Shown here: one piece after another, positions 17,450 through 26,374 of the stretch
How positions within the stretch are numbered: the first letter of the stretch is position 1
Layout: every line of letters starts with the position of its first letter
Translations under genes and position numbers: made by a program
Notes under the pieces: generated by a model
Told to the model about the DNA's origin: nothing
Databases searched by the model: none
What the model saw: only the letters and a program-made list of their open reading frames with translations
NCBI GenBank assembly: GCA_963627995.1
Contig: CAVGCV010000002.1
Location: forward strand, 196,171 to 260,170
Source of the DNA: UBA3839 sp963627995
GTDB lineage: Bacteria > Bacteroidota > Bacteroidia > Bacteroidales > Bacteroidaceae
Length of the DNA: 64,000 nt
Direction: 5' to 3'

Positions 17450-18997
17450 ATGGCGGAAAAGAACAAATACGGTCAATACTTCACGATAGGTGTCATTGCC
17501 GACTTCATGGTTTCCCTCGTGTCGCACCCCAAGGGCTGCAGGGTGCTCGAGCCGTCGTGCGGAAAAGGCGTCTTTCTCGACAGCCTGGCGGCCCACGGCT
17601 TCGACAACCTGACGGCCTACGAGGTGAACAAGTCGCTGGGAGCGAGACACGACTTCGTGCAGTTCCGGAGCTTCATCGCCGTCCCGACGTCGGAGAAGTA
17701 CGATGTGGTCATTGGCAATCCGCCCTACATCCGCTGGAAGAACCTGGAGGACGAGCTGAAGAAGGAGCTGGAGGGCTGCGCGCTGTGGAACAAGTATTTC
17801 AACAGCCTGTGCGACTACCTGTTCATCTTCATCCTCAAAAGCATCGAGCACCTGGAGGAGGAGGGCGAGCTGGTGTTCATCTGCACGGAATACTGGATGA
17901 ACACGACCCACTCCACGACGTTGCGGAACTACATGTGCGAGCACGGCTATTTTGCAGAGATATACCATTTCAAGGAAACGCCCCTGTTCGAGAAGGTGAC
18001 GGTCTCTTTCGTCGTCTTCAAGTTCGTGAAAAGCGGCGAGCGGAGAAGCACGATAAGGCTGTACCGATACAACAAGACGAAAGGGCTTCCGAGCAGCGGG
18101 GAGCTGGCGGCGAGAAGCTGCTTCGACGCCGTGGAGATTCCGCACTTCAGGAAGGGGAGCAGGTGGGTCCTGGCCACGCAGGAGGTGCAGCGGCGGCTGT
18201 CAAGGTTCGAGAAGTCGTGCAGGAAGAAAGGCGGCGGCCTGTTCGACGCCGGCTTCCACCGCATAGGCGACTTCTGCGACATCGGGAACGGCATGGTCTC
18301 GGGCTTGGACAACGCCTTCCAGATAAAGGACACGTCGGGCTTGAACGAGGACGAGAGAAGCGTGCTGATCAGGGTGATGAAGGCCAAGGACCTCTGCGCC
18401 TACAAGAACCGGGACGTGACAAACTACATCTTCATACAGGAGGACATCGACGAGGACGGGTTCAGGCACAAATACCCGCACCTCGCCGCACACTTCAGGC
18501 CGAATCTGGAGAGGCTGGCGAGCCGGTACAGCTACAACAGGGACATCCCGTACTGGGAGTTCGTGTTCCCCCGGAACCAGAAGCTGTTTGAGCGGCAGGA
18601 GCCCCGGATATTCATTCCTTGCAAGGAGCGGATTTCGAACAAGCAGCATTTCAGGTTTTGCTATGCGCCCGCAGGATACTATCCCACGCAGGACGTGACG
18701 GCGATATTCCGCAAGAAGAGCTGCAAGGAGTCCATCGAGTACGTGCTGGCCTGCCTGAACAACGAGCGTGTCTTCGAATGGCTGGGACTGAACGGGGTGG
18801 TCAAGGGCGCGATTGTGGAGTTCTCCGAAGCGCCGATTGCCAGCATCCCGTATCGCCCCATCGACTGGAACGACAAGACGGAAGTGGAAATCCACCAACA
18901 GGTGACGGACGAGGTGAGGGGATATCTGTCGGACTCGTCCGAATGCCACATCAGCAACATCAACCACCTAATCAACAGACTGTTCCATGAATCCTAA
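17450..18997 (+). CDS. N6-adenine DNA methyltransferase (type II, TaqI/Eco57I-like)
   Basis: A 515-residue gamma-class adenine methyltransferase. KYGQYFT at the N-terminus (motif X region) is followed by the AdoMet-binding motif I LEPSCGKG (residues 33-40) and the catalytic motif IV NPPY (residues 90-93). The C-terminal half, with FxxK-like and KARD-type blocks (VLIRVMKAKDLCAYKNRDV, PRIFIPCKERIS), fits a target-recognition domain of M.TaqI-like enzymes. It would methylate adenine in a specific DNA site. A broken reading frame overlapping its end looks like the remains of the cognate endonuclease, so this is now probably an orphan methyltransferase. Arg codons AGG/AGA are more frequent than in neighbours, hinting at transfer. 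Confidence 0.9.
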   Translation: MAEKNKYGQYFTIGVIADFMVSLVSHPKGCRVLEPSCGKGVFLDSLAAHGFDNLTAYEVNKSLGARHDFVQFRSFIAVPTSEKYDVVIGNPPYIRWKNLEDELKKELEGCALWNKYFNSLCDYLFIFILKSIEHLEEEGELVFICTEYWMNTTHSTTLRNYMCEHGYFAEIYHFKETPLFEKVTVSFVVFKFVKSGERRSTIRLYRYNKTKGLPSSGELAARSCFDAVEIPHFRKGSRWVLATQEVQRRLSRFEKSCRKKGGGLFDAGFHRIGDFCDIGNGMVSGLDNAFQIKDTSGLNEDERSVLIRVMKAKDLCAYKNRDVTNYIFIQEDIDEDGFRHKYPHLAAHFRPNLERLASRYSYNRDIPYWEFVFPRNQKLFERQEPRIFIPCKERISNKQHFRFCYAPAGYYPTQDVTAIFRKKSCKESIEYVLACLNNERVFEWLGLNGVVKGAIVEFSEAPIASIPYRPIDWNDKTEVEIHQQVTDEVRGYLSDSSECHISNINHLINRLFHES

Positions 18998-19185
18998 CGT
19001 GGACTTCCCGTCGATTGTGGCCGCCATGAGGGGACGGGAGGTAGCCCGCCCCAACAGGGCGACCGACGGCACGCTGTCCGGCCACGCGGCCGGTGAGCCC
19101 TTTGAGGACACCGGTGCAAGAGGATGCGAGAGATGTATGTTTGTCCGTTCCTGAAATACATCGGCCGCGGCCAGGCGGGACATTA
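18987..19185 (+). pseudogene. Remnant of the cognate restriction endonuclease (probable)
   Basis: An ATG at 18987 overlaps the methyltransferase end by 11 bp and opens a 55-codon frame (MNPNVDFPSIVAAMRGREVA...). The start reads like the N-terminus of a type II endonuclease, with the phrase GHAAGEPFE. The frame then turns unconvincing and stops at 19152-19154. In the next frame, codons ending at TAA 19183-19185 read MYVCPFLKYIGRGQAGH, which looks like a genuine protein C-terminus. I infer that most of the gene was deleted and the ends joined out of frame. No family could be named. Position after the methyltransferase and before the terminator supports the idea. Confidence 0.5.
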
Positions 19186-19215
19186 AAAGCGGAGCGAGGG
19201 AGAAAGAAAGAGAAG

Positions 19216-19250
19216 AAAGGTGGGAAAACGATGCGTTTCTCCACCTTTTT
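19216..19250 (+). terminator. Rho-independent terminator of the methyltransferase operon
   Basis: AAAGGTGG (19217-19222 region) pairs with CCACCTTTTT (19241-19250), with an inner AAACG/CGTTT stem, and ends in five T. Confidence 0.75.
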
Positions 19251-19253
19251 GCA

Positions 19254-19261
19254 TATATTTG
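19254..19261 (+). promoter_or_regulatory. -7 element (TATATTTG) of the ROK kinase gene
   Basis: An exact TAnnTTTG match immediately after the terminator and 38 bp before the ROK start. Confidence 0.6.
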
Positions 19262-19298
19262 CGAGGACGAAAAACAACTCTAAAGGAAAGGACAGACT

Positions 19299-20267
19299 AT
19301 GACGACGGAGAAACCATACGTCATCGGCGTGGATCTGGGCGCCACGAACACGGTGTTCGGCATTGTGAGCCGGCAGGGCGAAATTGTGGGCGAGGGGACG
19401 ATACGCACGCAGGAGCACCCCACGCCCGCCGGATTCGTGGCCGCCAGCGCGGCGTGCCTCCGTCCGCTGGCGGCAAGCGTGGGCGGCATGGAAAACATCG
19501 AGGCGATGGGCATCGGCGCGCCGAACGCCAACTACTACACGGGCAACATAGAGCACGCGCCCAACCTGCCGTGGAAGGGCGTGGTTCCGCTGGCGCGGCT
19601 GTTTCGCGAGGCGATGGGCGTGCCGGTGGTGCTGACCAACGACGCGAAGGCCGCCGCAGCCGGGGAAATGCTGTACGGCGCGGCGCGCGGCATGAGGGAC
19701 TTCATCGTCATCACGCTCGGCACGGGCGTTGGCTCGGGCATCGTGGTGAACGGGCAGCTCGTGTATGGCCACGACGGATTCGCCGGCGAGCTGGGGCACA
19801 CGACCGTGGTGCGCGGCGCGGAGGGGCGGCCCTGCGGCTGCGGGCGGCGCGGCTGCCTGGAGACCTACTGCTCGGCGACGGGCGTGGCGCGCACGGCGCG
19901 CGAGCTTCTCGCCACCACCGACCGCCCAAGCCTGCTGCGCGGCATGGACGCGGACAAGATTACGTCGTTCGACGTGGCCGTGGCCGCGGGGAAGGGCGAC
20001 GCCGTGGCGCGCGAGATATTCGAGTTCACGGGACGCCTGCTGGGCGAGGCCTGCGCCAACTTCACGGCTTTCTCCTCGCCCGAAGCCTACATCTTTTTCG
20101 GAGGGCTGGCCAAGGCCGGCGACCTCATCATGAAGCCGATAGAGGAGGCCTACGACGCGAGCGTGCAGGGCATTTTCCGGGGCAAGGCGAAGTTCATGCT
20201 CTCGGGGCTGGCCGACTGCAACGCGGCCGTGCTGGGCGCGAGCGCGCTCGGCTGGGACGCCCAGTAA
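19299..20267 (+). CDS. ROK family sugar kinase (glucokinase-like)
   Basis: A 322-residue ROK protein, which phosphorylates glucose or a related sugar with ATP. The N-terminal phosphate motif IGVDLGATNT (about residues 9-18), the catalytic NDAKAAAAGE near 113-122, and the second phosphate loop ITLGTGVGSGIVVNGQLVYG are intact. GHDGFAGELGHTTV carries the conserved His. The zinc motif CGCGRRGCLE near 178-187 is complete. There is no N-terminal helix-turn-helix, so it is a kinase and not an NagC-type repressor. It has its own promoter and is followed by asparaginase with a separate promoter. Confidence 0.92.
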   Translation: MTTEKPYVIGVDLGATNTVFGIVSRQGEIVGEGTIRTQEHPTPAGFVAASAACLRPLAASVGGMENIEAMGIGAPNANYYTGNIEHAPNLPWKGVVPLARLFREAMGVPVVLTNDAKAAAAGEMLYGAARGMRDFIVITLGTGVGSGIVVNGQLVYGHDGFAGELGHTTVVRGAEGRPCGCGRRGCLETYCSATGVARTARELLATTDRPSLLRGMDADKITSFDVAVAAGKGDAVAREIFEFTGRLLGEACANFTAFSSPEAYIFFGGLAKAGDLIMKPIEEAYDASVQGIFRGKAKFMLSGLADCNAAVLGASALGWDAQ

Positions 20268-20333
20268 GGGAGGCGGGGCGCATGGCGCGCGCTCCCCGTG
20301 GAGGCCGGTGGCGGCTGGATGGCGAAAAATGCG

Positions 20334-20341
20334 TAACTTTG
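20334..20341 (+). promoter_or_regulatory. -7 element (TAACTTTG) of ansA
   Basis: An exact TAnnTTTG match 21 bp before the asparaginase ATG at 20363, which supports that start over the longer open frame. Confidence 0.6.
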
Positions 20342-20362
20342 CAGCGAATCAAGGACTGCCGG

Positions 20363-21430
20363 ATGAACAACTACATTTTCAACCCCCGCCGACGCGTGCT
20401 GCTGATTTACACGGGCGGCACGATCGGCATGATCCGGAACCCGGAGACGGGCGCGCTGGAAACGTTCAACTTCGACCACCTGCGCAAGCATGTGCCCGAG
20501 CTGAACCAGTTCGGCTACGTCATCCACAGCTACCAGTTCGACCCGCCCATCGACTCGTCGGACATGCAGCCGTCGCTGTGGGCGAAGCTGGCGCGCATCA
20601 TCGACTACAACTATGCCTCGTTCGACGGCTTCGTCATCCTGCACGGAACCGACACGATGGCCTATACGGCATCCGCACTGAGCTTCATGCTGGAGAACCT
20701 GGGCAAGCCCGTGATTCTGACGGGCAGCCAGCTGCCCATCGGCGTGCTGCGGACGGACGGCAAAGAAAACCTCATCAACGCCATCGAGCTGGCGGCAGCC
20801 TGCGACGACGAGCACCGCCCGCTGGTGCCGGAGGTGTGCGTGTGCTTCGGGCAGAAGCTGCTTCGCGGCAACCGCGCCACGAAATGCAACGCCGAGAGCT
20901 TCAATGCGTTCGCCTCCTACAACTTCCCGCCGCTGGCGGTGACGGGCATCAACATCAACTACCATTTCGCCAACATCCGCCGTCCCGACGAGGCGCGCCC
21001 GTTCACGCCGCACCTGACGACCGACAGCTCCGTCATCGCCATCACCCTCTTCCCCGGCATCCGCGAGGACGTGATAGCCCATGTGTTCGCCTTTCCCGAA
21101 ATCCGGGGCATCGTGCTGCGCACCTTCGGCTCGGGCAACGCCCCCACGCGCGAGTGGCTCATCAACGCCATCCGCTGCGCGACACGCGCCGGCAAGGTGG
21201 TGGTGAACATCACGCAGTGCCAGACGGGCATGGTGGAGATGGGGCTTTACGCCACCGGACGGCAGCTGCTGGAAGCGGGCGTGGTAAGCGGCCACGACAT
21301 GACGGTGGAGAGCGCCGTGACCAAGCTGATGGTGCTGTTCGGGCGCGGCTACTCGCCCGCAGAGGTGCGCGCGCTGATGGCCACGTCGCTGGCCGGCGAG
21401 CTGACCGAGGGCGCAGCCAAGCCCCTGTGA
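20363..21430 (+). CDS. ansA: Type I (cytoplasmic) L-asparaginase
   Basis: A 355-residue enzyme hydrolysing L-asparagine to aspartate and ammonia. The first catalytic threonine is in LLIYTGGTIGM (about residues 13-23), and the second triad is in FVILHGTDTMAYTASALSFM. The activator lysine region is LPIGVLRTDGKENL. There is no signal peptide, so it is the cytoplasmic type I form; length is normal. The start follows directly from the promoter. It stands as a single gene between ROK and a lipoprotein gene with its own promoter. Confidence 0.95.
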   Translation: MNNYIFNPRRRVLLIYTGGTIGMIRNPETGALETFNFDHLRKHVPELNQFGYVIHSYQFDPPIDSSDMQPSLWAKLARIIDYNYASFDGFVILHGTDTMAYTASALSFMLENLGKPVILTGSQLPIGVLRTDGKENLINAIELAAACDDEHRPLVPEVCVCFGQKLLRGNRATKCNAESFNAFASYNFPPLAVTGININYHFANIRRPDEARPFTPHLTTDSSVIAITLFPGIREDVIAHVFAFPEIRGIVLRTFGSGNAPTREWLINAIRCATRAGKVVVNITQCQTGMVEMGLYATGRQLLEAGVVSGHDMTVESAVTKLMVLFGRGYSPAEVRALMATSLAGELTEGAAKPL

Positions 21431-21530
21431 GGCATCCCGCCACGGACGCGGGGAGGCCGGCGGCGGGCGACACCGCAGCGGCACGGGGCAAAAAACAGCG
21501 GCACGAGGCCGTTTTCTCGATAGTTTTGGC

Positions 21531-21538
21531 TAACTTTG
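21531..21538 (+). promoter_or_regulatory. -7 element (TAACTTTG)
   Basis: An exact match 35 bp before the lipoprotein start at 21573. It may drive the run of genes from 21573 onward. Confidence 0.6.
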
Positions 21539-21572
21539 CAAACTCTTATGCATTTTTGCAATCTGTTGTAAG

Positions 21573-21992
21573 ATGAAAAGACTGGACTTCTTGCCGCTCC
21601 TCGGGGCGGTGGCGGCGGTTTCGGCAGTGGCACTGACCGCGTGCGAGTCAAAGCTCGAGCGGAAGCACATCGTGGGACGTTGGGAGCTGGTGTCGGTGGA
21701 GAGCAAAATTGACGGGGTGGCCGACACGGCGAGCTACACGGACGTGGCGGACTCCTATTATCTGTTTGCAGCGGACTCGACCTATGTTTTTTCTGAAGAC
21801 GGGGAGGAAGAGAGCGGCCTATGGACGCTGGACGACAGCCTGCTGGGCACGATGCCGTTCGATTCGACCGACTACAACTTGGCGCGCGTGTTGAGATGCA
21901 ATGCCGACACGCTGATTATCAGCCTTCCCAACGACACGACGGAGTACGGCGTATTGTCGGAGACGCACGTGTTCGTGAGGCAGCAACCTTAA
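21573..21992 (+). CDS. Small lipocalin-like lipoprotein
   Basis: A 139-residue protein with a lipoprotein signal (ALTAC, Cys at about residue 24). The mature part starts IVGRWELVSVESKIDG, then beta strands YYLFAADSTYVFSEDGEEESGLWTLDD and a C-terminal VLSETHVFVRQQ. The W-pattern and strand order resemble the lipocalin-like domains of Bacteroidales lipoproteins. It is probably anchored in the outer or inner membrane, facing the periplasm. Ligand unknown. It ends 8 bp before the LysE-type gene. Confidence 0.72.
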   Translation: MKRLDFLPLLGAVAAVSAVALTACESKLERKHIVGRWELVSVESKIDGVADTASYTDVADSYYLFAADSTYVFSEDGEEESGLWTLDDSLLGTMPFDSTDYNLARVLRCNADTLIISLPNDTTEYGVLSETHVFVRQQP

Positions 21993-22000
21993 ATGTTTTC

Positions 22001-22726
22001 ATGCAAGCAATACTCAATACAACCCTTCCGACTCTGAACTACCAGGACTTGCTCCAAGGCGTCGGCAGCTTCGAGATGGTGGTGAAGGGGATGGTGATAG
22101 GCATCGTCGCTTCCGCCCCGATGGGGCCGGTGGGCATCCTCTGCGTGCAGCGCACGCTGAACAAAGGCCGCTGGCCGGGATTTGCCACGGGCGTGGGCGC
22201 GGCGTTGAGCGACCTCATCTACGCGCTCGTCGTGGGCTACGGCCTGTCGTTCGTCGTCGACATCATCGAGGATGTCCGCGTGGCGTTCTGGATCAAGCTG
22301 GCGGGCAGCGTGCTGCTGTTCCTGTTCGGGCTCTACACGTTTCGCTCCAACCCCGTGGACAAGGTGAGGCCCGTGTCGCACAACAAGGGGACGCTGGTGC
22401 ACAACTTCGTGACAGGGTTCTTCGTCACGTTCTCCAATCCCCTGATTGTGTTCCTCTTTGCGGCGATGTTCGGCCAGTTCACGTTCATCATGCCGTCCAA
22501 CCCCGTTCCGCAGCTCGTGGGCTACGTGTCCATCGCCATTGGCGCGCTGCTGTGGTGGTTCGGGCTGACGTGGCTCGTCGACAAGGTGCGCAACCGCTTC
22601 AACGTGCGCGGCATCTGGATTGTCAATCGCATCATCGGCTCGGTGGTGATGATGGTGTCGGCCCTGATGGCGCTCTACACGCTCGGGCTGCTGTCGTTCG
22701 CCTCGGACTGGGTTCCGGAAATGTAA
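22001..22726 (+). CDS. LysE-type translocator family membrane protein
   Basis: A 241-residue protein with six hydrophobic segments. The family signature APMGPVGILCVQRTLNKGRW (about residues 38-57) is followed by FATGVGAALSDLIYALVV and later GFFVTFSNPLIVFLFAAMF, as in LysE/RhtB exporters of amino acids. ATG at 22001 is the first in-frame start after the previous stop. Substrate is unknown. It is probably co-transcribed with the lipoprotein before it and the DUF4924 gene after it. Confidence 0.82.
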   Translation: MQAILNTTLPTLNYQDLLQGVGSFEMVVKGMVIGIVASAPMGPVGILCVQRTLNKGRWPGFATGVGAALSDLIYALVVGYGLSFVVDIIEDVRVAFWIKLAGSVLLFLFGLYTFRSNPVDKVRPVSHNKGTLVHNFVTGFFVTFSNPLIVFLFAAMFGQFTFIMPSNPVPQLVGYVSIAIGALLWWFGLTWLVDKVRNRFNVRGIWIVNRIIGSVVMMVSALMALYTLGLLSFASDWVPEM

Positions 22727-22735
22727 GTGCAGCCC

Positions 22736-23281
22736 ATGGTAATCGCTCAAAAGCTCAAACAACAGAACATCGCAGAGTACCTGCTCTACATGTGGCAGGT
22801 GGAGGACATCCTGCGCGCGAGCCGGATGGACATCGACCGGCTGGAGGAGACGTACCTCTCGAAATTCCGACTGGAAACGGAAGAGGAAAAGGCGCAGCTC
22901 CGCCAGTGGTACGAGGAGCTCATCGACATGATGCGCGCCGAGGGCGTGGCCGGGCAGGGACACCTGCAAATCAACAAGAACATTGTCATCCTGCTGACCG
23001 ACTTGCACGCGCAGCTGCTGAAGTCGCCAAAGCACCCCCTCTATTCCGCCGCCTACTACAAGGCCCTGCCGTTCATCGTGGAGCTGCGGGGACGCTCGGG
23101 GGAGCGCGACAAGACGGAGATTGAGAACTGTTTCGACGCCATGTACGGACTGATGATGCTCCGCCTGCAGGGAAAGCCGGTGAGCGAGGACACGCAGAAG
23201 GCCATGGGCGACATTTCGCGGTTCTTGGCCATGCTGGCCGAATACCACAAAAAGGACAAGGCCGGCGAGGTGGAGTTTTGA
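22736..23281 (+). CDS. DUF4924 family protein
   Basis: A 181-residue mainly helical protein of the Bacteroidetes-specific DUF4924 family: IAQKLKQQNIAEYLLYMWQ at the start, MDIDRLEETYLSKF, then INKNIVILLTDLHAQLL and a C-terminal DISRFLAMLAEYHKKDK. No signal peptide or membrane segment, so it is presumably cytoplasmic. Function has not been established for the family. The ATG at 22736 is preferred to a GTG at 22727 that touches the previous stop codon. It sits 19 bp before rmlD. Confidence 0.82.
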   Translation: MVIAQKLKQQNIAEYLLYMWQVEDILRASRMDIDRLEETYLSKFRLETEEEKAQLRQWYEELIDMMRAEGVAGQGHLQINKNIVILLTDLHAQLLKSPKHPLYSAAYYKALPFIVELRGRSGERDKTEIENCFDAMYGLMMLRLQGKPVSEDTQKAMGDISRFLAMLAEYHKKDKAGEVEF

Positions 23282-23300
23282 TTACTTTTCAGGATAGAAC

Positions 23301-24158
23301 ATGAACATTCTCATCACGGGCTGCAACGGGCAGCTGGGCAGCGAAATGCAGAGGCTTGCCCCGAGGCATCCCGGCCACAGCTACATTTTTTCAGACGTGG
23401 CCGAGCTCGACATCACCGACGCCGGGGCGGTGGATGCGTTTGTCGCACAGCACCGGATTGACTGCACCGTGAACTGCGCGGCCTACACGGCCGTCGACAA
23501 GGCCGAGGAGGACGAGGCGCGCTGCCAGCTCATCAATGGCGACGCCCCGGGCTACCTGGCGCGGGCCATGGCGGCAAACGGGGGCAGCATCATCCATGTA
23601 TCCACCGACTATGTGTTCGACGGCACGGGCCACGTCCCCTACGTGGAGGAGCAAGCGGCTTGTCCGGCCACCGCTTACGGGCGGACGAAGCTGTCGGGCG
23701 AGAAGAACGTGCTGGAGAACTGCCCGGGCGCCATGGTCATCCGCACGGGATGGCTGTACTCCACGTTTGGCAACAACTTCGTGAAGACCATGCTGCGGCT
23801 GGGAAGCGAGCGCACGGACTTGGGCGTGATTTTCGACCAAGTGGGCACGCCGACCTATGCGCGCGACCTTGCCGTCGCCATCTTCGCGGCCATCGAAAAG
23901 GGCATCGTGCCGGGCATCTACCACTTCTCCAACGAGGGCGTGGCTTCGTGGTTCGACTTTACGAAAGCCATACACCGCCTGGCGGGCATCACGACCTGCC
24001 ACGTGCGCCCGCTGCATACCGACGAGTACCCGACCCCAGCGGTACGCCCGCATTACTCCGTGCTCGACAAAACGAAAATCAAGCGTACATACAGCATTGA
24101 AATCCCCTATTGGGAGGACTCGCTCGCCGAGTGCGTGGCGGACTTGCTGCAAGCATGA
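23301..24158 (+). CDS. rfbD: dTDP-4-dehydrorhamnose reductase
   Basis: A 285-residue RmlD/RfbD enzyme, which makes the final reduction to dTDP-L-rhamnose for cell-surface glycans. The Rossmann motif is ITGCNGQLGSEM (residues 5-16), and NCAAYTAVDKAEED and HVSTDYVFDGTG carry the catalytic Thr/Ser. The YxxxK pair is in AYGRTKLSGE, and RTGWLYSTFGNNFVKTM is the conserved substrate loop. The other rml genes are not in this window. Length and start are normal. Confidence 0.95.
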   Translation: MNILITGCNGQLGSEMQRLAPRHPGHSYIFSDVAELDITDAGAVDAFVAQHRIDCTVNCAAYTAVDKAEEDEARCQLINGDAPGYLARAMAANGGSIIHVSTDYVFDGTGHVPYVEEQAACPATAYGRTKLSGEKNVLENCPGAMVIRTGWLYSTFGNNFVKTMLRLGSERTDLGVIFDQVGTPTYARDLAVAIFAAIEKGIVPGIYHFSNEGVASWFDFTKAIHRLAGITTCHVRPLHTDEYPTPAVRPHYSVLDKTKIKRTYSIEIPYWEDSLAECVADLLQA

Positions 24159-24170
24159 TGCGAACAAGCT

Positions 24171-25736
24171 ATGAATGAGATAGAAAGACGACGAACTTTT
24201 GCCATCATTTCCCACCCTGACGCCGGAAAGACGACGCTGACGGAGAAGCTGCTGCTCTTCGGAGGACAGATACAGGTGGCGGGGGCCGTGAAGTCGAACA
24301 AAATCAAGAAAACCGCCACCAGCGACTGGATGGACATCGAGAAGCAGCGCGGCATCTCGGTCTCCACGTCGGTGATGGAGTTCGACTACAAGGACTACAA
24401 GGTGAACATACTCGACACACCCGGCCACCAGGACTTTGCGGAGGACACGTTCCGCACGCTCACAGCCGTGGACAGTGCGATTATCGTCATCGACGGGGCC
24501 AAGGGCGTGGAGGCGCAGACACGCAAGCTCATGACCGTGTGCCGGATGCGGAAAACGCCCGTCATCGTGTTCATCAACAAGATGGACCGCGAGGGGCGCG
24601 ACCCTTTCGACCTGCTCGACGAGGTGGAGAACGAACTGCAAATCAAGGTGCGCCCCCTGTCGTGGCCCATCAATCAGGGACAGCGTTTCAAGGGAGTGTA
24701 TAACATCTACGAAAACAGCCTCAACCTCTTCACGCCCGACAAGCAGATGGTGACGGAAAAGGTGCAGGTGGATGTCGACAGCGATGAACTCGACCGCAGG
24801 GTGGGCGAGGCGGATGCGCGGAAACTTCGCGAAGACCTCGAACTGATTGAGGGCGTATATCCGGCGTTCGACGCGGGCACCTACCTCAATGCCGATGTCG
24901 CCCCCGTGTTCTTCGGGTCGGCCCTGAACAACTTTGGCGTGCAGGAACTGCTCGACTGCTTCGTGCGCATCGCTCCCAGCCCGCGCCCGACAACCGCCGA
25001 AGAGCGGGTCGTAAAGCCCGAAGAGCCGAAGTTCACAGGATTCGTATTCAAGATAACAGCGAACATCGACCCCAACCACCGCTCTTGCACGGCCTTCTGC
25101 AAGGTTTGCTCCGGGCGGTTCGTGCGCAACGCCCCCTACCTGCACGTCCGACAGGGGAAGACGGTGCGCTTCTCGTCGCCCACCCAGTTCATGGCGCAGA
25201 AGAAGAGCACAATAGAGGAAGCCTATCCAGGCGACATCGTGGGCTTGCCCGACAACGGCATCTTCAAAATCGGCGACACGCTGACCGAGGGCGAGCTACT
25301 GCACTTCAAGGGACTGCCGAGCTTCTCGCCCGAAATGTTCAAGTACATCGAGAACGCCGACCCCATGAAGACCAAGCAGCTGGAGAAAGGCATCAACCAG
25401 CTGATGGACGAGGGCGTGGCGCAGCTCTTCGTCAATCAGTTTAACGGACGCAAGCTCATCGGCACTGTCGGCCAGCTCCAGTTCGAAGTCATCCAATACC
25501 GCTTGGAGAACGAGTACAACGCGCTCTGCCGCTGGGAATCCGCCAACCTCTACAAGGCCTGCTGGATTGAGAGCGACGACGAGGCGGAATACGAGAACTT
25601 CAAGAAGCGCAAATACCAGTACATGGCGAAAGACCGCGAGGGGCGCGACGTGTTCCTCGCCGACTCAAACTACGTGCTGATGATGGCGCAGCAGGACTTC
25701 AAGCACATCAAGTTCCATTTCACCAGCGAGTTCTAA
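24171..25736 (+). CDS. prfC: Peptide chain release factor 3
   Basis: A 521-residue translational GTPase that removes RF1/RF2 from the ribosome after termination. G1 is SHPDAGKTTL (about residues 16-25), G2 RGISVSTSVM, G3 DTPGHQDF and G4 INKMDREGRDP. Domains II and III follow, including the C-terminal QLQFEVIQYRLENEY block typical of RF3. Length is usual. It begins 12 bp after rfbD and continues the same gene run. Confidence 0.96.
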   Translation: MNEIERRRTFAIISHPDAGKTTLTEKLLLFGGQIQVAGAVKSNKIKKTATSDWMDIEKQRGISVSTSVMEFDYKDYKVNILDTPGHQDFAEDTFRTLTAVDSAIIVIDGAKGVEAQTRKLMTVCRMRKTPVIVFINKMDREGRDPFDLLDEVENELQIKVRPLSWPINQGQRFKGVYNIYENSLNLFTPDKQMVTEKVQVDVDSDELDRRVGEADARKLREDLELIEGVYPAFDAGTYLNADVAPVFFGSALNNFGVQELLDCFVRIAPSPRPTTAEERVVKPEEPKFTGFVFKITANIDPNHRSCTAFCKVCSGRFVRNAPYLHVRQGKTVRFSSPTQFMAQKKSTIEEAYPGDIVGLPDNGIFKIGDTLTEGELLHFKGLPSFSPEMFKYIENADPMKTKQLEKGINQLMDEGVAQLFVNQFNGRKLIGTVGQLQFEVIQYRLENEYNALCRWESANLYKACWIESDDEAEYENFKKRKYQYMAKDREGRDVFLADSNYVLMMAQQDFKHIKFHFTSEF

Positions 25737-25769
25737 GCATCGGAACTCGCCGAAACCCCAACGACACGA

Positions 25770-26336
25770 ATGTTACAGGACGAAGTAAAGAAAGCCGTGG
25801 AGGTGATGCGCGCGGGCGGTGTCATCCTCTACCCCACGGACACCGTGTGGGGCATCGGCTGCGACGCGACCAACGAAGAAGCCGTCCGCCGCGTTTATGA
25901 AATAAAACGTCGCGACGACAGCAAAGCACTCATCTGCCTGGTCGACAGCGAGGCCCGCATCGGCCGCTACGTCCGCAACGTGGCCGACGTGACGTGGAAC
26001 ATGATTGAGCTCGCCACAAAGCCGCTCACCATCATCTTCAGCAACGCTACGGGGCTTGCCCCCGGCCTCCTCGCCGAGGACGGCAGCGTAGGCATCCGCG
26101 TGACGCGCGAGGAGTTTTCCCACGCGCTCTGCTTCCGTTTCCAAAAGCCCATCGTTTCCACCAGCGCCAACATCAGCGGCGAGCCCACGGCAAGGACGTT
26201 CGATGAGATTTCCGAAGAAATCAAGAGCTCCGTCGATTACGTGGTGCGCTACAACCAGCGCAGCAAGGAGAAACGGCAGCCGTCGAGCGTCGTGAAGATG
26301 GGGACGAACGGCGAGTTCACCATCATCCGCCCGTAA
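25770..26336 (+). CDS. Sua5/YciO/YrdC-family threonylcarbamoyl-AMP synthase
   Basis: A 188-residue single YrdC-type domain. ILYPTDTVWGIGCDATNEEA, then the KRRDDSKAL nucleotide-binding motif, GSVGIRV and PIVSTSANISGEPTA are the family blocks. Such proteins form threonylcarbamoyl-AMP for the t6A modification of tRNAs reading ANN codons. The extra C-terminal Sua5 domain is absent, so it is of TsaC/YciO size. Whether it is the essential TsaC or a YciO paralogue cannot be decided here. It lies 33 bp after prfC. Confidence 0.88.
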   Translation: MLQDEVKKAVEVMRAGGVILYPTDTVWGIGCDATNEEAVRRVYEIKRRDDSKALICLVDSEARIGRYVRNVADVTWNMIELATKPLTIIFSNATGLAPGLLAEDGSVGIRVTREEFSHALCFRFQKPIVSTSANISGEPTARTFDEISEEIKSSVDYVVRYNQRSKEKRQPSSVVKMGTNGEFTIIRP

Positions 26337-26374
26337 CACCTCCCCGACCGGAAACCGACTGACACGGAGTACGC

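Noticed and set aside
19220..21430. 736-codon frame covering the ROK gene and asparaginase
   Set aside because: The N-terminal half is a low-complexity Arg/Gly shadow of the ROK gene. Asparaginase starts at 20363 after its own promoter.
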